Assembly: GCA_018823905.1 (NCBI GenBank)
Contig: JAHJHL010000149.1
Coordinates: 1-41,459 of the forward strand
Length of the DNA stretch: 41,459 bases
Source of the DNA: Alphaproteobacteria bacterium
Lineage (GTDB): Bacteria > Pseudomonadota > Alphaproteobacteria > Sphingomonadales > Sphingomonadaceae
Direction of reading: 5' to 3'
The notes under the pieces were generated by a model. That model saw only the letters and a list, made by a program, of their open reading frames with translations. It did not search any database and was not told the DNA's origin. This document shows positions 6,870 to 14,807 of the stretch, piece after piece. The position numbers and the translations under genes are program-made. How positions within the stretch are numbered: position 1 is the first letter of the stretch; each line of letters opens with the position of its first letter.

Positions 6870-8603
6870 ATGATTGAAATTGCGATTTACGCGGGCATCG
6901 GGCTTGCCGCGCTTCTGATATTGGGACTGATCGTCACGCGGCTTTATCACCGCGCGACCAAGGAAATTGCCTTCGTCCGCACGGGATTTCGCGGCGAACG
7001 CGTGATCATGAACGGCGGCGCGCTGGTATTGCCCGTGCTGCACGAAACGATGCCGGTCAATATGAACACCGTCCGGCTGGCGGTCGAGCGCAAGAATGTC
7101 GACGCGCTGATTACGCTCGATCGCCTGCGGATCGACGTGAAGGCCGAATTTTACGTCCGCGTCCGCCCCGATGCGGGCGCGATCGGGATGGCGGCGCAGA
7201 CGCTGGGCCTGCGAACGATGAACCCCGAGGCGCTGAAGGACCTGGTCGAAGGCAAGTTCGTCGACGCGCTGCGTTCGGTGGCCGCGGGGATGACGATGAA
7301 CCAGCTGCACGAACAGCGCGCCGATTTTGTCCAGAAGGTGCAGCAGGTCAGCTCGAACGACCTGTCGATGAACGGACTTGAGCTCGAATCGGTGTCGCTG
7401 ACCGGGCTCGACCAGACGTCGATCGAACATTTCAACGCCAACAACGCCTTTGACGCCGAGGGTCTGACCAAGCTGACCGAGCAGATCGAACTGCGCAAGA
7501 AAGCGCGCAACGACATCGAACAGGACACGCGCGTCCAGATCGAAACCAAAAATCTGGAAGCCGACAAGCGCAGCTTTGAAATTTCGCGCGACAATGAATT
7601 TGCGCGGCTGGAGCAGGAACGCGAGGTCGAGATGCGCCGCGCGGCGCAGGCCGCCGAAATCGCGCGCGAACAGGCGCAGCGCAACCAGGAAGCTGAGGGC
7701 GCGCGCATTCAGGCCAAGCAGCTGGTCGACGCCAAGCAGATCGAGGCCGATCGCGCGATCGAGGAAGCGCGCATCGCGCAGGAGCAGGCGATCGAACTGG
7801 CGCGGCAGGAACAGCAGATCCTGATCCAGAACAAGAGCCGCGAAGAAAGCCAGGCGCGCGGCGAAGCCGATGCCGCGCGTGCTATCGCCGTCGCCGCCGA
7901 GGAACAGGTCGCCACCGCGCGCGACACCGAAGTCGCCGAGCGTTCGAAACGCATCGAGCTGATCGAAGCATCGAAAGAAGCCGAGCGGGCCGCGATTTCG
8001 GTCAAGGTCGAGGCCGAGGCGGAGAAAGAGGCCGCCGCGAACCGCGCCGCCGCCCTACGGCTCGAAGCCGAGGGTCAGGCCGAAGCCGACAAGCTGCGCG
8101 CCGAAGCCGCGCGCGTCCGTTTCGAGGTCGAGGCCGCGGGTCAGCGCGCGATCAACGAGGCCGCGAACCTGCTGTCGTCGGACCAGATTTCACTGCAAAC
8201 CAAGATGGCACTGCTCAAGGTGCTGCCCGAAGTCGTGCGCGAGGCCGCCAAGCCGATGGAAGCGATCGATTCGATCAAGATCATCCAGGTCGATGGCATC
8301 AACCAGAGCGGCGGCGGAAGCGGCGCGAACGGCGGCAGCAATGGCGACGGGGGTAATCTCGCCAGCAATGCCGTTTCGGCCGCGCTCGCCTATCGCGCGC
8401 AAGCGCCGGTCATCGACAGCCTGATGAAAGAACTGGGCTTTGACGGCGGCTCGCTCGATGCGCTCGTCAAGGGCGCGACGATGGCCGAGCCTGCGGAATC
8501 GCCTGCCAATCCGGTGTCGCCGCCGCGCCCGCGCAAACTGCGTTCGACCGCGCCCGCCTCTGCCGAAGCGGCCGACAAGGACGACGAGGACGACGAGGGC
8601 TGA
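6870..8603 (+). CDS. Flotillin family protein (YqiK-like)
   Basis: A 577-residue flotillin. Order of parts: N-terminal membrane helix (2-22), SPFH/band-7 domain (about 30-200, with TLDRLRIDVKAEFYVRV), a long Ala/Glu/Arg-rich coiled coil (about 200-430) and a flotillin C-terminal region. The C-terminus also holds a Gly/Asn/Ser-rich linker around 485-500 and an acidic tail ending in DKDDEDDEG. Flotillins oligomerise on the inner face of the membrane and organise ordered lipid domains. It is the last gene of the TelA operon and converges on the gene at 8622. A GC hairpin at 8606-8619 follows the stop without a T-run. Confidence 0.92.
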   Translation: MIEIAIYAGIGLAALLILGLIVTRLYHRATKEIAFVRTGFRGERVIMNGGALVLPVLHETMPVNMNTVRLAVERKNVDALITLDRLRIDVKAEFYVRVRPDAGAIGMAAQTLGLRTMNPEALKDLVEGKFVDALRSVAAGMTMNQLHEQRADFVQKVQQVSSNDLSMNGLELESVSLTGLDQTSIEHFNANNAFDAEGLTKLTEQIELRKKARNDIEQDTRVQIETKNLEADKRSFEISRDNEFARLEQEREVEMRRAAQAAEIAREQAQRNQEAEGARIQAKQLVDAKQIEADRAIEEARIAQEQAIELARQEQQILIQNKSREESQARGEADAARAIAVAAEEQVATARDTEVAERSKRIELIEASKEAERAAISVKVEAEAEKEAAANRAAALRLEAEGQAEADKLRAEAARVRFEVEAAGQRAINEAANLLSSDQISLQTKMALLKVLPEVVREAAKPMEAIDSIKIIQVDGINQSGGGSGANGGSNGDGGNLASNAVSAALAYRAQAPVIDSLMKELGFDGGSLDALVKGATMAEPAESPANPVSPPRPRKLRSTAPASAEAADKDDEDDEG

Positions 8604-8621
8604 TCGGCGCGCGAGCGCCGC

Positions 8622-8945
8622 TCAAGCGCTCCGCCAGCGCTGCGTCCCGAACCACAGCAGCAGGATCAGCAGCAGCGGCGGCGCGAGCCCCCAATGCGTC
8701 GATCCGGCCAGCGGGGCAAATATCGGTGCCGACGACAGCAGCCACAGCGCCGCGAGCAGCGCGCCGACCGCCAGCGCCTCAAAGCCAAAACTACGCCAGA
8801 AGCGCGCGCGGGCGCGGGCGTAGGCGGCCTGGGCGTCGATGGCGCGTTCGACCTGGATGGTAAAGGTACGGTCGCCGGGACGCGTCGGCGGTGCCAACAT
8901 CGCGGTCAGCATCGCATCAATGTCCGTCTGATTCGGGGCCGTCAT
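8622..8945 (-). CDS. Small two-TM protein, possible anti-sigma factor
   Basis: A 107-residue protein whose ATG at 8945 overlaps the stop of the ECF sigma factor gene by four bases (ATGA). The first 50 residues are soluble and charged; two hydrophobic helices follow, near 55-75 and 88-102. The position and coupling are typical of anti-sigma factors, but I see no zinc-binding HxxxCxxC motif, so the role is inferred from context. The longer frame to 9074 overlaps the sigma gene and is not needed. Confidence 0.65.
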   Translation of the reverse strand: MTAPNQTDIDAMLTAMLAPPTRPGDRTFTIQVERAIDAQAAYARARARFWRSFGFEALAVGALLAALWLLSSAPIFAPLAGSTHWGLAPPLLLILLLWFGTQRWRSA

Positions 8946-9550
8946 CCGTCCGCTCCTTCGCCGATCATCTTCTGCGCCTTGGCGCGCCCGCGCAAGACCA
9001 GCGATTTGAGCGTGCCGAGCGGCACCCCCATGATCTCGGCCGCCTCGCCATGCGACCAGCCATGACCGAAACACAAGGTGAGCGCAGCGCGTTCCTGCGG
9101 CGACAGCGCGGCGAGCAATCGGTCGGCGTCGATCGCCGCGTCGCTGGCGCCGCGCGGATCGGTCGACGTCGGCGCGTCGTCATCGCGCCCCGCCAGTCCC
9201 TCGCGCCGCCGCGCGGTGCGCCGCTGGTCGAGAAACAACCGCCAGCCAATCCCCATGATCCAGGCCGCATAGCTCCCCTGCCCCCGATAATCGTCGGCGC
9301 GTTGCCACGCGCGGACGAAGGCTTCCTGCGCCAGATCGTCGGCGTCGCATCCCGCGGCGCGCGCAAGGAACGCCCGCAACCGCCCTTCGTGCCGCAACAC
9401 GAGGAGCTGGAAAGCGGCGCGATCCCCCCCGGCAACCCGCTGGTTGAGAGCCCAATCTTCATCGGCGCTCCCATCATCACGCAGCGGCGCGCTCCTCGGC
9501 AGCCGCGGCGCGCGCGAGGCGGCGGCGGACGAGCAGCGCGATGCCGACAA
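8942..9550 (-). CDS. ECF-type RNA polymerase sigma factor
   Basis: A sigma-70 family regulator with the two domains of ECF factors. Region 2 is the stretch AGCDADDLAQEAFVRAWQRA through YAAWIMGIGWRLFLDQRR; region 4 is LSPQERAALTLCFGHGWSHG followed by AAEIMGVPLGTLKSLVLRGR. The helix-turn-helix (GEAAEIMGVPLGTLKS) would contact the -35 element. Homology starts near DEDWALNQRVAGGDRAAFQ, yet there is no in-frame ATG or GTG before it: only a TTG at 9550, or a CTG at 9485 behind GAGGAG. The start is therefore unresolved and the real protein may be about 180 residues. It lies between two membrane-protein genes, both overlapping it. Confidence 0.85.
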   Translation of the reverse strand: MSASRCSSAAASRAPRLPRSAPLRDDGSADEDWALNQRVAGGDRAAFQLLVLRHEGRLRAFLARAAGCDADDLAQEAFVRAWQRADDYRGQGSYAAWIMGIGWRLFLDQRRTARRREGLAGRDDDAPTSTDPRGASDAAIDADRLLAALSPQERAALTLCFGHGWSHGEAAEIMGVPLGTLKSLVLRGRAKAQKMIGEGADG

Positions 9551-10091
9551 AGATCGGGAAGAGCGAAGCGCCCGCAGCAGTGCGGATCAGCTGCTCATGC
9601 CCCTGGATCAACCCGAAGCCCGCCATTGCGAGGCCGATTGCCAACAGGACAAGCGCGTTGCGGTCGTCACCGACACTGACCGTTTCCTTGCCACCCTGCC
9701 AGCTCAGATGCTCATAAGGCTTGTTGAGCTTGTCGATCAGCGGACTGACCGCGTCCGATTTCGCCTCGAGCGCGCGGCGGATCGAGCGGTGCAGCATCCA
9801 AGCGTGGAGCAGCCGCGCAAGCAGGAACAGGCCGACCACGAACAGCGCCACCATGGTGATCTGTTCGAGCAAGCTGAAAAAGCTGTCGCTGACCGCAACC
9901 AGTTCGGTCGTCGGCGGCGGCGCCGGGACATAGGATGCGATTTCGCGCGGGCTGATATAGGCCGCGATATCTTCGGCGCTGATCGATTCCGCGACCGGAA
10001 CCGAAACCGTCGTGGGGGCTGGCGGCGTCGCCGCGGGGGCGGGCACGGTGGCGGCAGCGACCGCAGCGGCAATCAAAAAATCCATCGACAT
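9477..10091 (-). CDS. Membrane protein upstream of ECF sigma gene
   Basis: A 204-residue protein with an N-terminal signal or anchor (MSMDFLIAAAVAAATVPAPA), a Pro/Ala-rich and acidic periplasmic stretch, and three later hydrophobic segments near 75-97, 147-163 and 170-188. The last segment is followed by an Arg-rich tail. The domain architecture recalls DUF6249-like membrane proteins found beside ECF sigma factors, but this is from memory and not certain. It is the first gene of a three-gene leftward unit and may sense the signal passed to the sigma factor. Confidence 0.7.
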   Translation of the reverse strand: MSMDFLIAAAVAAATVPAPAATPPAPTTVSVPVAESISAEDIAAYISPREIASYVPAPPPTTELVAVSDSFFSLLEQITMVALFVVGLFLLARLLHAWMLHRSIRRALEAKSDAVSPLIDKLNKPYEHLSWQGGKETVSVGDDRNALVLLAIGLAMAGFGLIQGHEQLIRTAAGASLFPIFVGIALLVRRRLARAAAAEERAAA

Positions 10092-10287
10092 ATCTCTCCG
10101 TCATACCGCACCGGCATGGTGAAACCACAGGCGACGGCTTCTCGCAAGACGGGGATGAACTGCACCGGGGAGCACATATCAACCGCCGCGCGAAGCCGCC
10201 GCCCGGACCGGCGCAAGCCCCGATCATCAGCTAGACGGCACGGCGGTGATGTATAGATGCATGGCGACGAATAATTATCCCGGGTCG

Positions 10288-10316
10288 AAAAAAAGACCGG
10301 CATTGAACCGCGCCGG
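10288..10316 (-). terminator. Probable intrinsic terminator after the CoA-transferase unit
   Basis: On the minus strand a stem CCGGC-(10 nt)-GCCGG is followed by TCTTTTTTTC. The stem is short but all G/C, and the T-run (7 Ts at 10288-10294) is the best in the window. It would end the transcript of the leftward CoA-transferase gene and the short frame behind it. Confidence 0.6.
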
Positions 10317-10388
10317 ACAAGCGACGGCGCCTTCGAGCCAATGAAGGTGGGGGGCTGAGCCATGAACAGCCATCGCGACAGTTGGCCG

Positions 10389-10538
10389 TTAGGAGACCGC
10401 CTGCATCCGGAAACATATCGCGCAAATGCCGTAGTGGTGATTGGGGTTCTCGAGATCTTTCTTGAAGCTGGCGTCCGTGCAACCATGGTCCGGGATTGTC
10501 TGTTCGAACAGTCGCGTCGATATCGAACCCTCAAGACG
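10389..10538 (-). other. Short coding-like frame after the CoA-transferase stop
   Basis: The codons after the TAG stop of the CoA-transferase gene stay open for 49 more residues in the same frame, ending at TAA (10389-10391). The last 37 residues read like real protein (for example GCTDASFKKDLENPNHHYG, then ICAICFRMQAVS with a CxxC), and codon third positions are mostly C or G. There is no ATG, GTG or TTG start in it; only a CTG at 10511. It may be a small gene with an unusual start, a read-through extension, or the relic of a longer gene. I do not recognise the protein. Confidence 0.35.
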
Positions 10539-11699
10539 CTACCGCAGCACCCCATTGTCGTGCAGCAACCGGATCTGATCGGCTGCCACGGCCCAGCCCA
10601 TCAAACTCTCGGAAATATCGGCCCTCGAGACCACAGCGCCCGGTGTCCGGCTCGGTGACCGCGCAAATCTCGGAGCAGGCGCTGGCTGCAGTGACGGACC
10701 AGAATGCGCATGGACGTGTCGCGCCCGATTTGCCGGGTGATCAGCGGCCTCATGAAACGTGAGCACGGGGGAAACACAGGCGTCGAGTTCGTCGAAAATT
10801 GCGCGCCACTCGCGCTGCGTTCGCGACCGGAATAACGGCTCGATCTGGGCAATGCGATCGGGCCAGACCGCGGGATTGAGATAATCGTCAAATTGCTGTG
10901 GTTCGAGCCCAAGCCCCGCCAAGAAAGCATCGTGGAACTCGCGTTCGAGTGCGCCGACGGCCATGTGCCGACCATCGGCCGTTGCATAGCAGCGGTAGAA
11001 ATAGGCGCTGCCATCGAGCAGATTTTCGCCGCGGCCCCGATTCCATAAACCCATCTGCATCCAGCCTGCCATCTGGGTCAATAGAACCGAAATTCCGTCA
11101 ACCATCGCCACGTCAAGAACCTGACCCCTGCCCGACCGCTGCCGCTCGAGCAGCGCGGCGAGCACGCCCATGGCAAGAAATGTCCCGCCACCGCCAAAAT
11201 TGCCGACAAGGTTGAGGGGCGGGGTTGGCGGCGCGTTGCTCGGTCCCATCGGATACAGCGCCCCGGTTAGCGCGAGATAATTGATGTCGTGTCCCGCGCG
11301 CGACGCCAAGGGGCCGGTTTGTCCCCAGCCACTCATACGCGCGTAAATCAGGCGCTCATTCGTTTCGCAGAGTGTCTCTGGCCCTAGCCCGAGCCGCTCC
11401 ATCGCCCCCGGTCGATAACCTTCAATGACGACATCGGCCCGCGTCGCCAAATCGCGGACCAGCGCCAATCCCGCAGGCGACTTCAGATCGATCGCAACCG
11501 AGGGGCGGTTGCGATAGAGAAAATCATACTGCGGATCGCCGCCCAATGGGCGCGCCGCACCGAACCGCTCGATCCGCAGGACGTCGGCGCCGAGGTCGGC
11601 AAGCAGCATCGCGCCGAACGGGGTTGGACCGAGCCCGGAAAATTCAAGAATGCGAATGTTAGCCATGGGCGGCTGCACGCCATTTTCCCGTTCGTTCAT
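10539..11699 (-). CDS. CaiB/BaiF CoA transferase, alpha-methylacyl-CoA racemase-like
   Basis: About 386 residues (ATG at 11699), or 375 if translation starts at the inner ATG at 11666 (MANIRILEFSGLGPTPFGAM), where homology begins. It belongs to the family III CoA-transferase fold. The segment GHDINYLALTGAL carries the Asp that in alpha-methylacyl-CoA racemase acts as a catalytic base, and no formyl-CoA-transferase signature is evident, so racemisation of 2-methylacyl-CoA esters is the better guess. Such enzymes prepare branched isoprenoid or steroid side-chain acids for beta-oxidation. It is transcribed away from the dehydrogenase operon, with a TetR-type palindrome in the shared promoter region. 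Confidence 0.85.
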   Translation of the reverse strand: MNERENGVQPPMANIRILEFSGLGPTPFGAMLLADLGADVLRIERFGAARPLGGDPQYDFLYRNRPSVAIDLKSPAGLALVRDLATRADVVIEGYRPGAMERLGLGPETLCETNERLIYARMSGWGQTGPLASRAGHDINYLALTGALYPMGPSNAPPTPPLNLVGNFGGGGTFLAMGVLAALLERQRSGRGQVLDVAMVDGISVLLTQMAGWMQMGLWNRGRGENLLDGSAYFYRCYATADGRHMAVGALEREFHDAFLAGLGLEPQQFDDYLNPAVWPDRIAQIEPLFRSRTQREWRAIFDELDACVSPVLTFHEAADHPANRARHVHAHSGPSLQPAPAPRFARSPSRTPGAVVSRADISESLMGWAVAADQIRLLHDNGVLR

Positions 11700-11733
11700 A
11701 TCAACTTGGTTCCCTTTCACGAACTGCGCGCCG

Positions 11734-11749
11734 CTGACAATATTCTCAG
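11734..11749. promoter_or_regulatory. Near-perfect palindrome in the divergent promoter
   Basis: CTGACAATATTCTCAG is palindromic except for one C/C pair, so 14 of 16 bases match. It lies between the CoA-transferase start (11699) and the TetR-type operator at 11763, in the likely leader or promoter of the leftward gene. It differs from the 12-bp operator and may bind another regulator. Confidence 0.4.
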
Positions 11750-11762
11750 CAGTTAAAAAATA

Positions 11763-11774
11763 TACTAGCCAGTA
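11763..11774. promoter_or_regulatory. TetR-type operator, site 1
   Basis: TACTAGCCAGTA, extended to the palindrome ends ATACT...AGTAT (11762-11775). It lies between the divergent CoA-transferase and alcohol dehydrogenase genes. A possible leftward -10 (TATATT, 11764-11759 on the minus strand) overlaps its edge, so a bound repressor would block RNA polymerase. Related sites occur at 22239 and 23071; the shared pattern is TACYRGYMRGTA. Confidence 0.6.
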
Positions 11775-11843
11775 TCTGCTTGTCCTGTCACTATCTGATT
11801 CACGAGTCCGGCACAGACTGGACGATCAGAGGAGAGCGAGACG

Positions 11844-13022
11844 ATGGCTGAGATCACCCCGAGCGAATTACGCTTTACCCGCACCGAACGCGTAACAATG
11901 GGCGTCCCGACCGCCGAGGCGATCGCTGATGAGGCCGGTCAAATGGGATGCAAAAAGGTGTTTCTGATCGCTTCGTCGAGCCTGCGTGAACACACCAACG
12001 AAATCCAGAAGATCGAAGCCAGTCTAGGCGCCAGGCATGCCGGCACCTTCAGCGGCATCGCGCCGCACGCGCCGCGCGCCGATGTGCTGAATGCCGCTGA
12101 AAGCGCGCGCGACGCCGGGGCCGACCTGATCGTCTCGGTGGGCGGCGGTTCGGCCACCGACGCCGCCAAAATCGTCGCATTGCTGATCAAGCACGATGTG
12201 CGAAGCGTCGAAGCGTTCGAGCCGCTGCGCACTTATGTCATCGACTCAGGCGAAGTGATCAACCCGATCACCGTCGGTCCCGACATTCCTGTTATTTGCG
12301 TTCCGACGACGCTGTCAGGCGGCGAGTTCAATGCGCTGTCGGGCGCTACCGACGAGGTGACGCAGCATAAACAGGGCTATGAGCATCGCAACATGGCGCC
12401 CGTCATGGTCGTGCTCGATCCCGCGATCACCCTGCACACCCCGGAATGGCTTTGGCTATCGACCGGTGTTCGCTCGGTCGATCATGCGGTCGAGACTTTG
12501 TCGTCGTATCAATCGAACGATTTTGCCGACGGGCTTGCCGAAAGCGCGCTGCGGTTGCTGGTCGAAGGCCTACCGCGTGTCAAAGCCGATCCCGGAGATC
12601 TTGAAGCGCGGCTGAAATGCCAGATCGGCGCCTGGCAGTCGATGATCAGCATCATTGGCGGGGTTCCGATGGGGGCGAGCCACGCGATCGGCCATATCCT
12701 GGGCGGCACCTGCGACGTTCCGCACGGCTACACGTCGTGCGTCATGTCGCCTTATGTGCTGGCATGGAATGCCGAGCATGACGCCAGCCGTCAGACGCGC
12801 ACGCTGGCGGTGCTGGGGGGCGAGTACGCGAGCGCTTCGGTCGCACTCGACGCGTTTATATCCGGGTTGGGCATGCCGCGTCGGCTAAGCGACGTCGGCG
12901 TCGACGAGTCACGCTTTCAGCAGGTTGCCGATTATACGCTGCTCGACATCTGGGGCCGCACCAACCCCCGGCCCGTCACCTCTGCCGCCGACATTCTTGA
13001 AATCCTGCACCGCGCTGCCTGA
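11844..13022 (+). CDS. Iron-containing alcohol dehydrogenase (maleylacetate reductase-like)
   Basis: A 392-residue NAD(P)-dependent dehydrogenase of the group III (Fe/Zn) family. The nucleotide-binding GGGSATD is at about 100-106. Metal ligands are expected in STGVRSVDHAVE, GASHAIGHILGG and VPHGYTSCV. The strong site GGAGAGCGAG precedes the ATG. In aromatic pathways close relatives reduce maleylacetate; others oxidise secondary or long-chain alcohols, and motifs alone do not decide between them. As first gene of an operon with an acyl-CoA synthetase and a Baeyer-Villiger monooxygenase, oxidation of a hydroxylated ring intermediate to a ketone is a reasonable inference. Confidence 0.88.
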   Translation: MAEITPSELRFTRTERVTMGVPTAEAIADEAGQMGCKKVFLIASSSLREHTNEIQKIEASLGARHAGTFSGIAPHAPRADVLNAAESARDAGADLIVSVGGGSATDAAKIVALLIKHDVRSVEAFEPLRTYVIDSGEVINPITVGPDIPVICVPTTLSGGEFNALSGATDEVTQHKQGYEHRNMAPVMVVLDPAITLHTPEWLWLSTGVRSVDHAVETLSSYQSNDFADGLAESALRLLVEGLPRVKADPGDLEARLKCQIGAWQSMISIIGGVPMGASHAIGHILGGTCDVPHGYTSCVMSPYVLAWNAEHDASRQTRTLAVLGGEYASASVALDAFISGLGMPRRLSDVGVDESRFQQVADYTLLDIWGRTNPRPVTSAADILEILHRAA

Positions 13023-13069
13023 CGACGCGATCGACCATGACCAAAGCGACCGCAGATAAAGGAACGACG

Positions 13070-14704
13070 ATGCCGATCACTGCAAGAGCGAGAGATTTTC
13101 AGGATCCGCGCATTCCCAATCGCGACGAATGCGTGCTGCGCTACCTGCTCGACCGCTGGGCAGTCGAGCGTCCGGACAAGGCGCATGTCGTGTTTGCCGA
13201 CGGTTCGGAATGGAGTTTCGCGGACATCCACGCCCGCGTGCGCGAAAAAGCCGCCGGACTGCGCCAACTGGGCGTCCGGCAGGGTGAACATGTCGCGGTG
13301 TGGCTGCCCAATGGGCCTGACGCGCTGATCGCTTTTTATGCCATCAACTATCTCGGCGCCGTGTTTGTACCCTTCAACACGGCATACCGTGGTGGATTGC
13401 TCGAGCATGTGCTGGCGAACTCGTCCGCCCGGACCTTGCTGGTCCACCCCGACCTGATCCCGCGTCTGGCCGAGGTCGATCTCGGCGGTCTTGAGCTGCT
13501 GGTGGTCACGACCGCAAACGTGGTGGCGGAAACGCCGCTCGCGTCGGTGCGGTTCGATGACGTCATCGGCGATCCATCTGACGAATTGTCGCTCGAACGT
13601 CCTATCGAGCCGTGGGATATCCAGTCGATCATCTACACCTCGGGGACGACTGGCCCGTCGAAAGGCGTTCTGTCCTCCTATCTCCACATGTTCTCGAACG
13701 CCGGGCCAGAAAGTTGGCCGATGGTCGGCGAGGACGACCGTTATATGTGCGTCGCGCCGATCTTTCATATCGGCGGTATGGGACCACCCTTTGTCATGCT
13801 CGCGCGCGGTGCTTCGGTCGCGATGATCGACAATTTTTCGACCGACGAATTCTGGTCGGTCGCCAAACGCACCGGCGCAACGGTCGTCTTTCTGCTCGGG
13901 GTCATGGCGACCTTCCTGCTCAAGGCGCCGCCGTCGCCGCAGGACCGCGATCACGGGGTGCAAAAGGCATTCATGGTCCCGCTGACCGGCGATGCGCCCG
14001 CCTTTACCGAACGCTTCGGCATCGACATCTACACAATCTTCAACATGACCGAGATTTCTTCACCTGTCGTGTCGGAAGCTAACCCGACGAAGGTCGGAAC
14101 CTGCGGCCGCGTCCGTTCCGGGGTCGACGTGCGGCTAGTTGACGGCAATGATTGTGAAGTCGCCGTCGGCGAAATCGGCGAGATGCTGGTTCGCACCGAC
14201 CGGCCATGGGCCATGAACAGCGGCTATAACGCCAATCCCGAAGCGACCGCCGCCGCATGGCGCAACGGCTGGTTCCACACCGGCGACGCGTTTCGTCGTG
14301 ACGATGACGGTTATTATTATTTCGTCGATCGGGTGAAGGATGCAATCCGTCGCCGCGGTGAAAACATCTCCTCCTTCGAAGTCGAGGCCGATGTCTGCCG
14401 CCACCCTGACGTGCGCGAAGCGGCGGCCATCGCGGTGCCGAGCGAATATTCGGAAGACGAGGTGATGGTTGTCGTCGCGCCTGTCCCGGGCCAATCGATC
14501 GATTGCCGCGCGCTGGCCGAATTTCTCATCGAAACAATGCCGTATTTTATGGTGCCGCGCTATTTCCGCATATTGGACGAATTGCCCAAGACGCCGTCGG
14601 CCAAGGTCTTGAAGACAGACCTGCGGCGCGAAGGCGTTACAGACGACACTTGGGATCGCGAGGCCGCAGGCTTGCGGGTCCGCCGCGAATCCTTTGCGCC
14701 ATGA
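13070..14704 (+). CDS. AMP-forming acyl-CoA synthetase
   Basis: About 544 residues, ANL superfamily; forms an acyl-CoA from a carboxylic acid, ATP and CoA. The phosphate-binding loop YTSGTTGPSKGV is at about 189-200. NMTEISSP matches the A5 region, WFHTGDAFRRDDDGYYYFVD the A7 motif, RVKDAIRRRGENISSFEVE the hinge A8, and TPSAKVLKTDLR carries the catalytic Lys. A start at 13037 is possible, but AAAGGAA precedes the ATG at 13070. The sequence resembles crotonobetaine/carnitine-CoA ligase-like and cyclohexanecarboxylate-type ligases; the acid cannot be named. It is 47 bases after the dehydrogenase gene. Confidence 0.9.
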   Translation: MPITARARDFQDPRIPNRDECVLRYLLDRWAVERPDKAHVVFADGSEWSFADIHARVREKAAGLRQLGVRQGEHVAVWLPNGPDALIAFYAINYLGAVFVPFNTAYRGGLLEHVLANSSARTLLVHPDLIPRLAEVDLGGLELLVVTTANVVAETPLASVRFDDVIGDPSDELSLERPIEPWDIQSIIYTSGTTGPSKGVLSSYLHMFSNAGPESWPMVGEDDRYMCVAPIFHIGGMGPPFVMLARGASVAMIDNFSTDEFWSVAKRTGATVVFLLGVMATFLLKAPPSPQDRDHGVQKAFMVPLTGDAPAFTERFGIDIYTIFNMTEISSPVVSEANPTKVGTCGRVRSGVDVRLVDGNDCEVAVGEIGEMLVRTDRPWAMNSGYNANPEATAAAWRNGWFHTGDAFRRDDDGYYYFVDRVKDAIRRRGENISSFEVEADVCRHPDVREAAAIAVPSEYSEDEVMVVVAPVPGQSIDCRALAEFLIETMPYFMVPRYFRILDELPKTPSAKVLKTDLRREGVTDDTWDREAAGLRVRRESFAP

Positions 14705-14718
14705 ACCACCTGCATAAT

Positions 14719-14743
14719 GCGGTCGACGCGCGCTTTCGACCGC
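14719..14743. repeat. Intra-operon hairpin
   Basis: A perfect 7-bp inverted repeat, GCGGTCG (14719-14725) and CGACCGC (14737-14743), 15 bases after the acyl-CoA synthetase stop and in the 103-bp gap before the monooxygenase gene. There is no T-run. It could stabilise the mRNA 3' end of the upstream cistrons or act as a weak attenuator. Confidence 0.4.
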
Positions 14744-14807
14744 GCAAATCAGGCCTCAATACAGAACGGCTCCCCTCTTCCTTCGCTTGCTCCAGGATAT
14801 TTTCGAC

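Larger units (their letters stand above)
10092..10538. other. 447-bp intergenic stretch
   Basis: Between the leftward membrane-protein gene and the leftward CoA-transferase gene. It holds a short coding-like open frame (10389-10538, minus strand) and a probable intrinsic terminator (10288-10316), both listed separately. The promoter of the membrane-protein/sigma operon should lie in 10092-10287, but I cannot point to clear -35 and -10 boxes. The other open frames here have unnatural composition and look like noise. Confidence 0.6.

Noticed and set aside
8606..8619. GGCGC-gcga-GCGCC hairpin as terminator of the flotillin operon
   Set aside because: Short stem and no T-run; chance hairpins are common in such GC-rich sequence.
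9424..9430. Run of seven C inside the sigma factor gene as a possible frameshift site explaining the missing start
   Set aside because: The residues before and after the run (LNQRVAGGDRAAFQ) fit the sigma family in one continuous frame, so no shift is needed.
10362..10658. 98-residue plus-strand frame starting MNSHRDSWPLG
   Set aside because: It overlaps the CoA-transferase gene antisense and the short coding-like minus-strand frame, and has no ribosome-binding site or recognisable sequence.
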